Below are positions 32,774-44,378 of a stretch of 64,000 nt of DNA, piece by piece. The stretch is from Phytophthora hibernalis (taxonomy: Eukaryota > Oomycota > Peronosporomycetes > Peronosporales > Peronosporaceae): NCBI GenBank assembly GCA_012656075.1, contig JAAKBF010000078.1:368094-432093 (forward strand). The letters run 5' to 3'. Below the pieces are notes generated by a model, which saw only the letters and a list, made by a program, of their open reading frames with translations, was not told where the DNA came from and ran no database searches. The translations under genes and the position numbers were made by a program. Position 1 is the first letter of the stretch; every line of letters starts with the position of its first letter.

Positions 32774-33338
32774 TGGTGGAAGGTTATTGCCTGAAGAGAA
32801 GCACAGATGTGCTCGCAAGAGATCGACGCGGCTCAGCGGATGTTGTTGCGTACGGGTCTTGCAGGAATGAGACGCTCTTCAGCTTATTTCTTATTGAAAG
32901 GGGACGGATGATCTATTATGGATAGAGGGCGCCAGAAAGCCTTCGCTTTCCAATCTCTACTAACGTCACTTCTAGTATAATATAGCGGTTTTGATTCATC
33001 AGTGTCTGCGGATACCTTTCTGTTGTTTGCTCCTTGCTTTTAACGCAAGCAAAATAAGAAGATGAGTGGATCCTCCACTTGCTTGGTGATGTTTCGTTTG
33101 TTCTTACTCGTAGGTTGCTGCTCACGTGAGCGCTCATGCACACATTAAACAGCTAAAAGGAAAAATACTTCAAAAATACGAGCGCATCGGATTCTGCATG
33201 TTGAGCATCTTGCAGCCCAGAATACTGCGCTCTGATCCTCCTCATGCGATTTGGCTTCTTCTCTTTCGGTCTTGAAGACCTCTCCCCGTGCATTCACTCG
33301 TGATCACTCCGCAGGCTCGACGATTCCCCTGAACTATA
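32774..33338. other. Intergenic between two convergent genes
   Basis: No supported gene; 3' flanks of both neighbours. Confidence 0.4.
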
Positions 33339-35550
33339 TCATAAATAATTCAAAATGGTCTGCTGCGCAGGTGTCACGGAGGGGGAAACCATCCCCGAAC
33401 TCGCAGCTGAGGAGGGAGCTGGGCTGTTGGCAGGACTTGGCAGGCTCTCCTCGTCGTGGTCGGGGTCGTCGTCGGTGCTAGATGGGGACAACGGAGTGGG
33501 ATCGAACAGATTGTAAAGCTCTGACCAGGGAAGCTCGTCCGTCGAAACAATCCGGCGAGCGGGCTGCTCTTCTTGGAATAGCGAATGGCTCTGGAGGTCC
33601 CCAGGAACTTGCAAGCGATTCAGATTCAACTGCTGTTGTTGCTGTCGCTGACTGATCATCATCTGCGCCGCAAGTTGTTGAATAAGTTGCTGCTGGTGCT
33701 GCAGCAGTTCTTGCTGCTCACGCTGATGCTGCTGAAGTTGCTGGTTTTGCTGGTTGATCAGCATTTGCTGCTGCTGCTGTTGTTGTTGTTGCTGTTGCTG
33801 GTTCTGAAGCATGCCCCCACTGCACATCAAATTATCGAGTCCACGGTAGTCAAACCCCGACGATACGCTATCCACAAGGACAGACGATGCCGGAGGGCAA
33901 ACCGTCATCGGCGAAGCTACCGAGCCAAAAATGTTTTCCATCTTGAAGGGCGGTACATCCGTCATCGGCGACGAAATGTCCACAAAACCTGTGGGCATCG
34001 GGGGCACCGCTGGGGACATAGCAGAGGACACGCTCGGGCGGCGACCATACGCCATATCTTCTTTAGAAGGGGATACGATAGGAGAGTTGGATGCACAACT
34101 TGACACTATCGTGGATGCCGGTGATGCTGGGGGCTGGGGCATTAATGCGCGAACTGATGGTGAGGCTGCCTCTGCACGTGCCGTTCGCTTTCGTTTCAGG
34201 TTTCTGTCGTCAATGGCATCCTGGTTCTCGAAAGCCTCGACTTCAGGTTTGATAACAGCATGGCTGGCCCTTCGACTAGAGTAGATGGAGAAGCCGTCGG
34301 AGCGCAGACGCTCGAGGCAGTACATGTAAGAGCCCATGGGCTTCATGAACAGCACCTCAAGCACGTGCTGGGCATCACTACCGGAAAGCCCCTGACCACG
34401 TGGGGCCGTCCAACCGTAGTGCCACGCCTTGCATTCGGCGTTAAACTCGAAAATTGCTGACTGTGACGACGTTTCCATGGCAGCACCACGCAGAATACCC
34501 GGGAACAGCGGATTCATCGGATGCTGCTTGTCGCGCACCCACGCCAATACGTCTGTCTTTTCAATAGTCTGTCCAGGAAGACCTCCGGTCCCGATACTGT
34601 CTGATCAAACGTGCCCTCAAGGTTGACGAAACGAGCGAAGGCCAGCACGGCCGGGCGGGTCGTCTGAATCGGGCAAATCTTGACACCACCTGACTCTGTC
34701 AGACGACTCACAGCCACGTGCACTCGGATCGAATCTCCGCAAAAGCCCGAGCTCACGTGGCGTCCATTCCGACAGCACGGGAAGCATCGGAGGTTCTTCT
34801 GTCCTCCTTCTTGTTGTTCCGCTGGTACCGCGGACGGAACAGCTGGAAATCCTTGGTCGGCGCTACAAAGGATGCACGCACGTTCAGTCCGTGCGGGTTT
34901 TCACACGAGTCGTTGCAGCATGGTCCAGGTACGCTCTGGTACACCAGGTTCGCGTCCTCCTCGGGATCGTCACCCCTCATAGGTTTCGTGTTGCCGTCTG
35001 ACTCGATCCACGTGCCGAAACCTGCTTCAATCTGGTAAGTGGGCGGCTCCAGCAACAACGAGTCTCTAGCTGCTAAAAGCTTGTAAAAATCCACGCCGCT
35101 CTCCACCGTGGACGGGTAGATCTGGCGCATGGCCTGCAGTCCCGAGTACTTGACCTACAATAACGGCCTAAATTAGGCATCCCGACCCTAATTAAAAGAG
35201 CACCTACAATTAGGCGCCACGTACGATGGACGTGTAGGTGAACTCTCCGGGCGGCGGACGCACGACGCACGTGGACACGTGGCCCACCGTGTGTGTGCTC
35301 TTGAGGATCATTCGTAGTAGGCGCTCGAACTCCTCGACGTGGCGTGGGTCCACACACATACGCGTGACCATGACTGCCTAAATAGGCATGACACACATAC
35401 GTCAGCCAAGTAGGGATATAAGAATTGGGAGGTAAAGGCTCGCACCTCCTCGTCGTCCTTGATGTTGGTGGCCTGCAGGACCTCCTTAAGCATGCGGAAG
35501 GACAGGAAGCTGCGCGTGATCTCTGCGCTCGTGGCCTCTTGGTCTCCCAT
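33339..35550 (-). CDS. Oomycete protein with Gln-rich C-terminus (putative transcriptional regulator)
   Basis: Three exons on the minus strand: 35550-35446 (MGDQEATSAEITRSFLSFRM), 35373-35225 (CVDPRHVEEFERLLRMI, CVVRPPPGEFTYTSI) and 35154-33339. The middle part is conserved-looking and globular (VDFYKLLAARDSLLLEPPTY, CCNDSCENPHGLNVRASFV, ICPIQTTRPAVLAFARFV, WVRDKQHPMNPLFPGILRG). The last 250 residues hold a basic patch (KRKRTAR), Ser/Pro-rich sequence, a run of 12 Gln and an acidic Ser/Pro tail, resembling activation domains. Bases seem missing near 35446, 34750 and in TTTT at 34558-34561. No named domain recognised. Confidence 0.6.
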
Positions 35551-35828
35551 CGCGGTGAGCTGGCGCTGTACTGTTAAGATTGCCTGGGCTCTCTTACCGC
35601 AGGCTGTTGTCGTCTGTGCGCGGTTCGTTCTTCAGTGGTTTAGGAAGGACCATCACTCGTGCACCTGTGGTGCAGAATATGCGAAAGGAGGGTGCATGCG
35701 TCACGTCTTTGTCACCAGCTCATAAAAAATTACAGCGTGATCAAGCAGATTACGGAATCAATGGCAACACCACATGTACAAGTTTTACAGCATTCGGGGC
35801 CACTTTTCACTGACAATCAAACACTCGA

Positions 35829-37349
35829 CTACGAGGCGAACATGGGCAACAAACTGTTGGGCCAGTCAAAAAGTCCTGATGTCTCAGTAGTGTCCGTCTG
35901 TCGCCGTTCATCGAGGGCCTTACGCATGGTATCGACCATGTTTAGCGTGGGAAGTAGCGAGATGGAGCGCGTGCCATCGGCCTCTTCTGGATCGGCGTCC
36001 GTCTTGTCCTGCCTATGGGAAGCTGCTGATCTGGCAACAGGAAAACCGGATTCAGCGAATGAGTCACAGCACGCAACTTGTAGCAAGCAGGTTGCTTACC
36101 TCGCGGTCTTCTTGGTCTTCTTGCGCGAGTTGTTTGGTTTAGTACGAGCGGGTGTTGGTGCAGTGCCATCATCAAGCACGGGAGATGCCAAGAGAGCCTT
36201 GGGACAGTCGCTTGGTGAAAGCTGCCGAAGCTCTAGCAATTCGGAGATTGAGTACTCGTGTCTGTCAGTCGCCTCTGCTGAATATTCGTCCAGCACCACT
36301 TCTTCTGCGCGTGTTGTATCCTCCGCGTCGGACGAGGGTGTCGAAGGCTCTGGAACCTCCAGTACGGACTCGTTGACCACCTCATTCGGAGCGTTAACGT
36401 CTTCTACGGAATCGTTTGCAGTATTGTCTGTGTGGTCGGCCTCAGCGGTTGATGGCACCAGTGTATCTCTCGCAATGTCAATTTGCTGGATCTCAATCTG
36501 CTCCTTTTTGTCGACATGGACCTTCCCCGCCAGAAAATCTGCTAATGATCCCAGCTCCACACGCTCGTATCGAAGGCGATCTGGTTTGGTCTCTTCAATT
36601 CGATCCTGAACTTTCTCGTCGGTTACAACTTCAACCTGTTCGGAGGTCGGATCCGACGCAGGCACATCTTCATCATCATGACGTAACTCCACATCCTGCT
36701 CCCTCTCTCGTACCAACGCATCCAGGTCTCCAGCATCTGCATCCTCCTTCATCTTTCCTTCCAACACATCCAGGTCTCCAACATCCATCTTGCTCTCAAC
36801 ACCAACCAACTCGTCTTCACCTTCATCAATTTCTTCATCTCCGTCCACAACATCAACCTTAGCCTGCACAGTACCATAAAACTCATCGTAGCACGCCCTG
36901 CAGTAGTAGCACCCGTCGTTCTCGTCCAACACAACGTCTCCTGTTCCTCCGCACGTCCTACACTTCATCACTTCCTCCTTCTTCTGCATCTTCTCCATCA
37001 GCTTCTCCGCCTTCCTCTTCGTCGTCTCCACGCACCTCACACTGCGATACAAAGCTCTGTACCCGCCCATCACCTCTCGTAGTGAGCACTGGTCTACCAC
37101 TTGCAGCGCGTAGTCCAGATGCTGCGTCGCCTCTTGCAGTAACCCCGTAACCTGTGCGTAATCCGTTGACTGCGTTGCAATCTGCACACAGACCTCGCCC
37201 AGGTTACTGGACAGCACAAACATCCCCGCGTAGTCCTGCAGATTATACGCTCCGCTCAACGCCGCCTTCCAGGTCTCCGTCGCAGCAGCGTAGAGCCCTT
37301 CATCAGCCAGTCGGCGGCCAGTACGAATAGCACGTCGAGTATCCTCCAT
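35829..37349 (-). CDS. Acidic protein with TPR-like N-terminus and Cys4 finger
   Basis: Two exons: 37349-36100 and 36030-35829, with a 69-bp intron from GTAAG to CCAG; the join keeps the frame. Residues 1-125 are helical with Ala/Leu repeats reminiscent of TPR motifs (AAATETWKAALSGAY). Next comes a CRTCGG...CYYCRACYDEF zinc finger at about 130-155, then a very long acidic, Glu/Asp/Val-rich region and a Lys-rich patch (SRKKTKKT). No frameshift. A scaffold or chaperone-adaptor role is possible, but I do not recognise the family. Confidence 0.7.
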
Positions 37350-37454
37350 TGGAAAATGGTAACCTGAGGGTTACACCTATCAAGTGTTCTTATAGAGGGA
37401 GAAATAATAGTGACATACAGTTTGGAATAGTGACATAACTCCACTTGAAGAAAA

Positions 37455-38908
37455 ATGACCTGGAAGGACCCCGTCGAGAGGTTCCTGGAGCTGCTGCGCT
37501 TGCGTACAGTGAGCGGTGAAGGCCCCAACGGCAGCTACGAACAGGTAGGGGGAGGATAGTGTTTTAATTAATGTAGGGCTATTAATTGATTGAAATATTT
37601 AGTGTGCGCAATGGCTGCGTGGATATCTGGAAGAATGTACGTGGTTTTAACAGCTTTGCAATGAGAAATGGTCGCTTACGTTATTTAATACGTTGTGTGG
37701 TGTTATTATGGTGGCAGTGGGTCTTCCGGTGCAAGTTTTCTCTCCGGTTGAGAACAAACCAGTGGTGCTGGGCACGTGGCAGGGCGAGGACCCGACGCTT
37801 CCGGGGATTATCCTCAATTCGCACTACGACGTGGTGCCAGCCTTGGCTGAGCATTGGCAGTTCGACCCGTTTGAGGTGGCTGTCATATTTTATATTGTTA
37901 TTATGTTGGAAGGGCTTAAATTTTTTTGTGGAGTAGGCGAAAGTGTTGGAAGACGGCCGCATTTACGGTCGAGGGACGCAAGACATGAAGAGTGTGTGTA
38001 TCCAGTACGTGGAGGCAGTACACACGCTCATGATTTCGGGATTCAAACCGAAGCGCAATGTTTTCCTGTTGTTCGTTCCGGACGAAGAAATCGGCGGCGC
38101 TCAGGGGATGGGGACGTTTCTGGAGACCGAACAGTTTAAGGCGATCATGCCCGTTGCCTTCGCGTTGGATGAGGGATTGGCGAACACTGGAGACGCGTTC
38201 ACGGTGTTCTACGGTGAACGATCTCCGTGGTGGGTGTACGTCAAAGCTGAAGGTCCCACGGGCCACGGCAGCCGATTTATCAAGAACACGGCTACTTCGA
38301 AGATCGTCGACATCTGCAACAAGGCGCTGGCTTTCCGTGACGAGCAAGAGAAGGCACTGGGTGCTGACAGTGGATGCAAGCACGGTGATATGAAGAAGAA
38401 GAAGCTTGGGGATGTCACGACGGTCAATATCACGGCGCTACAGAGTGGGGTTTCACAGGATGGAGGCAAAACGCATGCTCTGAATGTGATTCCTACGGAA
38501 GCCATCGCCGGGTTTGACATTCGCGTTTCGCCTAAAATGGACCTGAAAGCGATGAAGGCAAAACTAGATGAATGGTGTGCTGCTGAGGGTGTTTCATGGG
38601 AATTCGCTTCGTGGACGGATCCGATGCACGAGCACTACGTCACGTCTTTGGATGCTGACAATGTGTGGTGGCAGATTTTCCAAAAGTCGTGCGCTCGTAT
38701 CGGCGAAACTTTGGAAACGGAGATCTTTCCTGCGGCTACTGATAGCCGCTTTCTCCGTAAGGTGGGTGTGCCGGCGATTGGGTTTTCACCCATGAAGCAA
38801 ACGGAGATCCTACTCCACGAGCACAACGAAAGTCTGTACAAGGAAACATTCCTGCACGGGATTAGCGTTTACGTGAACGTGTTCCAGGAAATGTTTGCTC
38901 ATCCGTAA
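37455..38908 (+). CDS. ACY1: Aminoacylase-1-like M20 metallopeptidase
   Basis: Hydrolyses N-acyl amino acids in the cytosol. Four exons: 37455-37544, 37603-37636, 37718-37875 and 37937-38908; all joins keep the frame. M20 metal sites are visible: SHYDVVP, IYGRGTQDMK (bridging Asp), PDEEIGG (catalytic and metal Glu), ALDEG, and the C-terminal HEHNE. PTGHGSRF and HALNVIPTEA belong to the dimerisation domain. The order and spacing match ACY1 well. The 34-nt second exon is short. No frameshift. Confidence 0.9.
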
Positions 38909-39166
38909 AATGAGCAATGGTGAGTGTGGATGACTCACTGATCTGAGTGATGGAAAGAGAAATTGAAAAGACCTGCATTTTTCTGCGTCATGAACCAGGA
39001 ACTAAAGCAAATTACAAAAAAAATGAAAAATGATGAACGAACTCTTGGTACTTCAGGTCAAATACTTCTTAAGTAGCACTTATTGTTCTCAAAAGAAGTT
39101 CTTCGAAATAAGTTCTTCAAAAGATTTCCTCTCGAGCCCACAGGCAACTAACTAAGCAACAATGAG

Positions 39167-41487
39167 ATGTCGGGAAAACTTTCACGGCTGCACTGGAGCG
39201 AAGTGGCCAGCATTGACATCGAAGGACCTGATCGAGCAATACCCCCGTTGTCCATTTCCACAGAGGATAATCGTATTGAGTTGGAGAAGTGCAGGTATGT
39301 TGACCTGTTCGACACGGATCCGGCCCAAGCTCAAGAAGTAATGAAGCGAAAGCGCGAAGAAGTTGAAGAGCAATATGGAGTCGAATATTTGCAGCGGATT
39401 CTGAGTTCCAATCACCACCATCCGCTAAGGAAGAATCGGCAGTACGACTTCCGCCTAAAGCCCGCAGAGAAGGCTAAACTGGCAGAAAATGGCATCGTTG
39501 TGTCGGATCGCATGCAGTCGGAGAGCTTCGGAGACGTAAATTATCAACTATACACGGAAGACTTGCCGGTGTTTGTGACGGCGGATTCCATCTTGCACGC
39601 CTGGCACCGCAGTTTTGACGCGTTCCTTGTGGAAATGGAGACGAAATGTTTAGCTCCAACTTTGGACGAAATACTGGATGCATCCCTATCCGAATGCGAA
39701 GAGATGGCAACTCATACCCCCAAATACCAGTTCTATCGCGAAGGCCGTGGAGGATGTAGATAATTATCTCACTATTGGGCTGAGTTTGCTGGAGGGAAGC
39801 TCTTAGACGAAAGTGAGAGGCCGCGAGCTCTGTGGGCATCTATCCATGCTGAAAGAAGTGTCACCATCGAGATGTTTTCAGCACCACGTATGATTGACTT
39901 CTCGCAGTTCAAGCCGCGAGGGCACTACACAAAATCGGAGCAGCTGAAGAATTACTTCCGGGCGATGATGTGGCTCGGCACGGTCGATCTTCGTATTGCT
40001 GGCGGGGAGATCGAGGACAACGACCTCCACCAGTTGTTGTGCGCAGTGATTTTGGTGCATTGTCTGCAGAAATCTGACACCATGGACAGCATCACAAAAG
40101 TTGACTCGCTGATTTCATCTCTGGTTGCTGATTCCGAATTGGGAGCTGACTCACTTTCAGTGAACGAGCTGGCTTGCTTTCTTTCGGCGGATGTGACCAA
40201 GTTGATCCTTGAAACGCCCAGTGCAAAGGCTACTGACGATGAAGTCCTCCACAATTTACTCCTGGATCTACAGCAACAAGTCGTTCAAAAGAGCAGAAGT
40301 ACAAACTTATCGACTGGGAAAACGACTCGTACTTCGTTCGCCTTGTTTGGTCAACGCTTTGTGTGGAGCGCGTTCATATTTTCTCGACTAGTGTACAACC
40401 AAGTTGTGCACGATGGAAAAAGAAGGCGCGACGTATCCCGAGTGCTGTTGACGTTGCCTTTACTTTATTCGGCAACAACGAGGCAGCCCAAGTGCTTCGG
40501 GATCGTATGGAGACGCAAGGCCCTGCAGATGAAAATGCCGCGAGTGACGCACCAGAATTTGTTCCACACCGTGACGGGATCCCCTTCGCTTCGAACCTTG
40601 TGGCATTGCGACAGATGATCGACGACGAGTTTGACGACCGTGACGAGCGAAAGGATTCTAGTATTGCTACTAGCATTAGCATGTTGTGGATCCGAGCGCT
40701 TCGTGCGCTATCCCAATCATCTCCCAACACTGCTGACACATTTCACTCCCCGACTTGGCAACGCCGTCAAATGAATACACAAATTGCGTCGTTTACGCAG
40801 CTTCGTCACGACACGGTTGTGTACGCAAAGCAAAGCTCCACAATTCGACTTATGTGTGAATGCCCAGATGGGATGGTAGATCCGTACCCTCTTTTCTGGG
40901 AGCGAATGAGTCAAATGGCGCTTCGGATGGAAAGCATTTCGGATGAAGCACAGCGTTTAAAGTCGATTAACGGCCGCGGACTTTCACGAGGGGAAGCAAT
41001 ATTTGATAATTTTGCATCGACGATGGAGGAACTCAAAACCATCGCGGTGTGCCAAGCTACGAAGTCGCCTCTGAGTGAAGAGCAGACGATATTCATGAAA
41101 TCGGTGATGGACAAGAGAGCTGGGAGTGGAGCACCGAGTTACCTTGGGTGGTACCCCACGTTGTTTTACGCTTGTCCCGAAGATTCGTGCAAGTGCGACG
41201 AATTGGTGACCGACGTCCATACAAACTTCCCTTCTGTTCCACACGACGATCCTGGATGTGTGCTGCACTTGGGCGTTGGCAACTCTGCCATGGGCTTTTT
41301 CATCGTTAACGATGTCATGTACGCAGGCCCCGTGTTCAGTAGCTACGAGTTTGTGACTCCAATCGACCAACGCCTGACCGACGACGAATTTAAAGCAAAG
41401 CTGCCGTGGATGCGAGCTCCACAGTGGGCAGAGCAATCGTATCTATCGAGTGCGTTTGATGATGCAAGTGATGATGAAGAGAACTGA
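39167..41487 (+). CDS. DUF3160-like protein
   Basis: Large protein of about 770 residues resembling the DUF3160 family, mostly known from bacteria and archaea. Landmarks: LYTEDLPVFVTADSILHAWH, FDAFLVEMETKCLAPTLDE, FSAPRMIDFSQFKPRGHYT, FRAMMWLGTVDLRIAG, ALFGQRFVWSAFIFSRLVY, AVDVAFTLFGNNEAAQVL, and a C-terminal part with LGWYPTLFYACPEDS and SYEFVTPIDQRLTDDEFKAK. Function of the family is unknown to me. The frame breaks at an extra G (39743-39744), near 39795 and in the A-run 40417-40421, each time resuming in another frame, so I treat it as one gene. No introns needed. Confidence 0.7.
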
Positions 41488-41819
41488 GCACGAGCGATCT
41501 TCAGATTAAACATCAGGAAGATAACACTTCATGCTGCAAGCGATGAGCGCAATTATTGAAATCGCACTAGTGTGTCTTGTATCTTCATGCGCTGTGAGCC
41601 CGTGAGCGTTTTTACAGGCTTCACTGCCTTCTGGTTTAATTGTCACTGCATCCTTTGTTCTGCTGGTCTTTTCCGTAAGTACCGACGCTGCCTACGAGAC
41701 TGTCTCGGTCAACGCACTAGTTCAATGCAACAAACAAAGTGAAGGAGAAAAGAAATTTTTGAGCCTTACACGAAGTAGCTGATCGTTTCGCTGGCACACC
41801 CTTCGGCTACAATACCCGT
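41488..41819. other. Intergenic between convergent genes
   Basis: No supported feature; 3' flanks only. Confidence 0.4.
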
Positions 41820-42873
41820 TTACTTCTTCTTAAGCGAAGCGAGGTACAACCCCAGCGACTTCTGCACCTTGTCCGTCTGCGCAAAGTCCGTAAACGCCTC
41901 CAGATCTTGTTTGCGAATAGCCAGCAGTCGGTCCGCGGTCGCCTGGCGCATGAGCTGCTTCGTCTTCACTCGTGCCATATCTACACAACCAACAAAAACA
42001 ATTAGCTCCTACCACAAAAACTCAAACCAACTGGGCGTTTTGGCAGAAAGGCACAAATACAAACGCACCTGGGATGGCCAGCCACTTGGCCATGGCGGCC
42101 TCCGCCCGAGGAAAACCTCGTCAAGGGCCACGGCCTCATCAACCAAGCCAATGGCTTTGGCCTTGGTGGCATCCACCTGCAATCCCAGACCCAGCATCTT
42201 CTCGGCCTGTCGGTGGCCGATCGTGTTGACGAACGTGTCTCGGAACCACGTGGGGCTACGATGCCCAACTGCGTCTCGTTGAGGCCGATCATGGGCTTGC
42301 CACTGGTCATGATGCGGTAGTCGCAGCACATGGCCAGCAAACAACCTCCCGCCGGACTGTGGCCCTCAATGGCCGCAACTGCAGCCAGACGCGTCGTGTA
42401 CAGACGCAGGTACAGATCCTGCAGCGCCGTCCAGAACTTGGTGATCTTGGCCGGCTGTGTTAATTGCAGGACAAGTCAGAACGTAAAGTACCAGTTTATT
42501 GCACTATGATGCAGCATTTCACCTGTGGTTGGTACATCTCCATGATATCCAGACCCGCTGAGAAGACCTTCTGGTTGGAAGACGCGAGGATGACACCGCG
42601 CACGGTCTTGTCGTCTTCGAGCTTCTTGAGGGTCGCGTCCAGCTCTAGCAGCAACTGGTTCAAAATCATAATGTAAATGATCAGTTATACGACTAACGTA
42701 GAGGACCGGATCTTTTGACCTACTGCCGTGTTGAGCGAGTTGACGGGCGGGCGGTTCATGCGCACGACCGCGTACTTTTCCTTCTTCTCCACGAGCACCA
42801 GCGGCTCAGCTGCGGATGACAACGCGCACGTGGCGAGGCGAGGGATTCGGAGCTTGGCACTAGCGAGCATCAT
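41820..42873 (-). CDS. ECI1: Mitochondrial enoyl-CoA delta isomerase (crotonase family)
   Basis: Shifts double bonds of unsaturated fatty acyl-CoA for beta-oxidation. Four exons: 42873-42724, 42654-42523, 42454-42069 and 41980-41820, with good splice signals. The N-terminus (MMLASAKLRIPRLATCAL) looks like a mitochondrial presequence. Crotonase signatures: VILASSNQKVFSAGLDI, AAVAAIEGHSPAGGCLLAM (oxyanion loop) and GLNETQLGIVAP, whose Glu fits the catalytic Glu of ECI1-type isomerases. The ending QKSLGLYLASLKKK also resembles ECI1. Two bases appear lost in homopolymers (42252-42255 and 42110-42111). Confidence 0.85.
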
Positions 42874-43138
42874 CTTACTCGTCTAATTGAGGAGTGTGAA
42901 GAGGCACGCCACGTCGGATTCAGATCATTCCGACGAGACTTCAACGCGCACCTAGTCCATGGATTGCGAACCTACTAATTCGTACTTTAACGGAGTGATA
43001 GTGTGATTTAAGTGCGATGTGGGGTTAAGTTCGCAAGTGGCGACGTCACTGGTGCGTGTCACGTACCACAAGAATGCTCGCCCAATTAGACTCTACAGTA
43101 ACCGTCCGATCACATTTTGAATTCCTGATCCACTGGTC

Positions 43139-44312
43139 ATGACGACGCCCCACGGCAAGACAGTCGGCATCTGCGGCGCTACGGGCGCCGTGGGCATCGA
43201 GATCATCTCGGTGCTGGCCACGCTCCAGTTCCCCGTGCAGCAGCTGGTGCTGTTCGCGTCCTCGCGCTCGGCGGGCAAGAAGGTCGCTACACCCTTCGGA
43301 GACGTGACCATCTCGCTCTTCTCGGTGGAAAAAGCTTCTAAACTGGACTACGTGTTCCTGGCCGTGTCGGGCGACTTCTCGCTGCAGTTCGCCAAGGAGC
43401 TGGCGGCGGTGCCCAATGGGCCCGTGGTCATCGACAACTCGTCGGCCTTCCGTCGCGACCCGGAGACGCCGCTCGTGATCCCGGAGATCAACGGCCACAT
43501 GCTCATTGCAAAGGACGGCAAGCCGCAGCCCAAGCTCATTGCCAACCCCAACTGCACCACGGCCATCGCCGCCATGGCGCTATGGCCGCTGCACTGCGAG
43601 TTCGGCATCAAGAAGCTCGTGGTATCCACGTACCAGGCGGCCAGTGGGGCCGGAGCTGCTGGTATGCAGGAGCTGCGTGACGGCGCCACGGCTTTTTGGC
43701 CGACGAGCCCGTGACCAACAAGGTCTTCTCGTACCCGCTGCCCTTCAACCTCATCCCGCACATTGACAAGTTCCAGGAGAACGGCTACACCAAGGAGGAG
43801 ATGAAGGTCACGTGGGAGACGCGCAAAATCTTCGACGAGCCCGAGTTGGCCGTGAGCTGCACGGCTGCGCGCATCCCTATCATGCGCGCGCACTCGGAGG
43901 CACTTACGATTGAGACGGCCAAGCCCGTGAGCATTGCACGTGCCCGCGAGCTGCTGGCCAAGGCGGACGGCGTGGACCTCGTGGACGAGCCCGAGCAGCT
44001 GCTGTACCCCATGCCCAAGAACGCCACCAAGAAGTTCAACATCGAGGCCGGCCGGCTGCGCAAGAGTCTGGTCTTCGGTGACCACGGCCTCGAGCTCTTC
44101 GTGTCTGGCGACCAGCTTCTGCGCGGTGCGGCGCTGAACGCCGTGCTCATCGCCGAGTTCCTCGAGAACCCGCGCGTGATCCCGCAGTTCACCAAGAAGC
44201 CTGTTTCGTGCTCCTCTCCAAGGACCAGCAGCAGGTTGTGCTGGGCCTCGTGGCGGGTGTTGCGGTGGGTGTGGCCTCCGTGCTGGCCTACGGTCTGGTC
44301 AAGAAGAACTAA
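43139..44312 (+). CDS. ASD: Aspartate-semialdehyde dehydrogenase with C-terminal membrane tail
   Basis: Reduces aspartyl phosphate to the semialdehyde in the Thr/Met/Lys pathway. Residues 10-20 hold the NADP loop GATGAVGIE, NPNCTTAIA carries the catalytic Cys, STYQAASGAG follows, and RIPIMRAHSE holds substrate-binding residues. About 390 residues. The last 28 residues (QQVVLGLVAGVAVGVASVLA, then YGLVKKN) form one hydrophobic segment followed by lysines, which ordinary bacterial or fungal enzymes lack and which looks like a tail anchor. Single T losses at 43693-43697 and 44204-44206 break the frame. The second lies before the tail, so the tail reading depends on that correction. Confidence 0.9.
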
Positions 44313-44378
44313 GACTTTGAAGTGAAGACACATGCTTCTCATTGGATCTCATTTCTTTGTTTCTTACGGCGAAAGCCT

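Noticed and set aside
33585..34103. Leu-rich plus-strand frame that looks like membrane segments
   Set aside because: It is the antisense of the poly-Gln region (CAG/CTG repeats) of the minus-strand gene.
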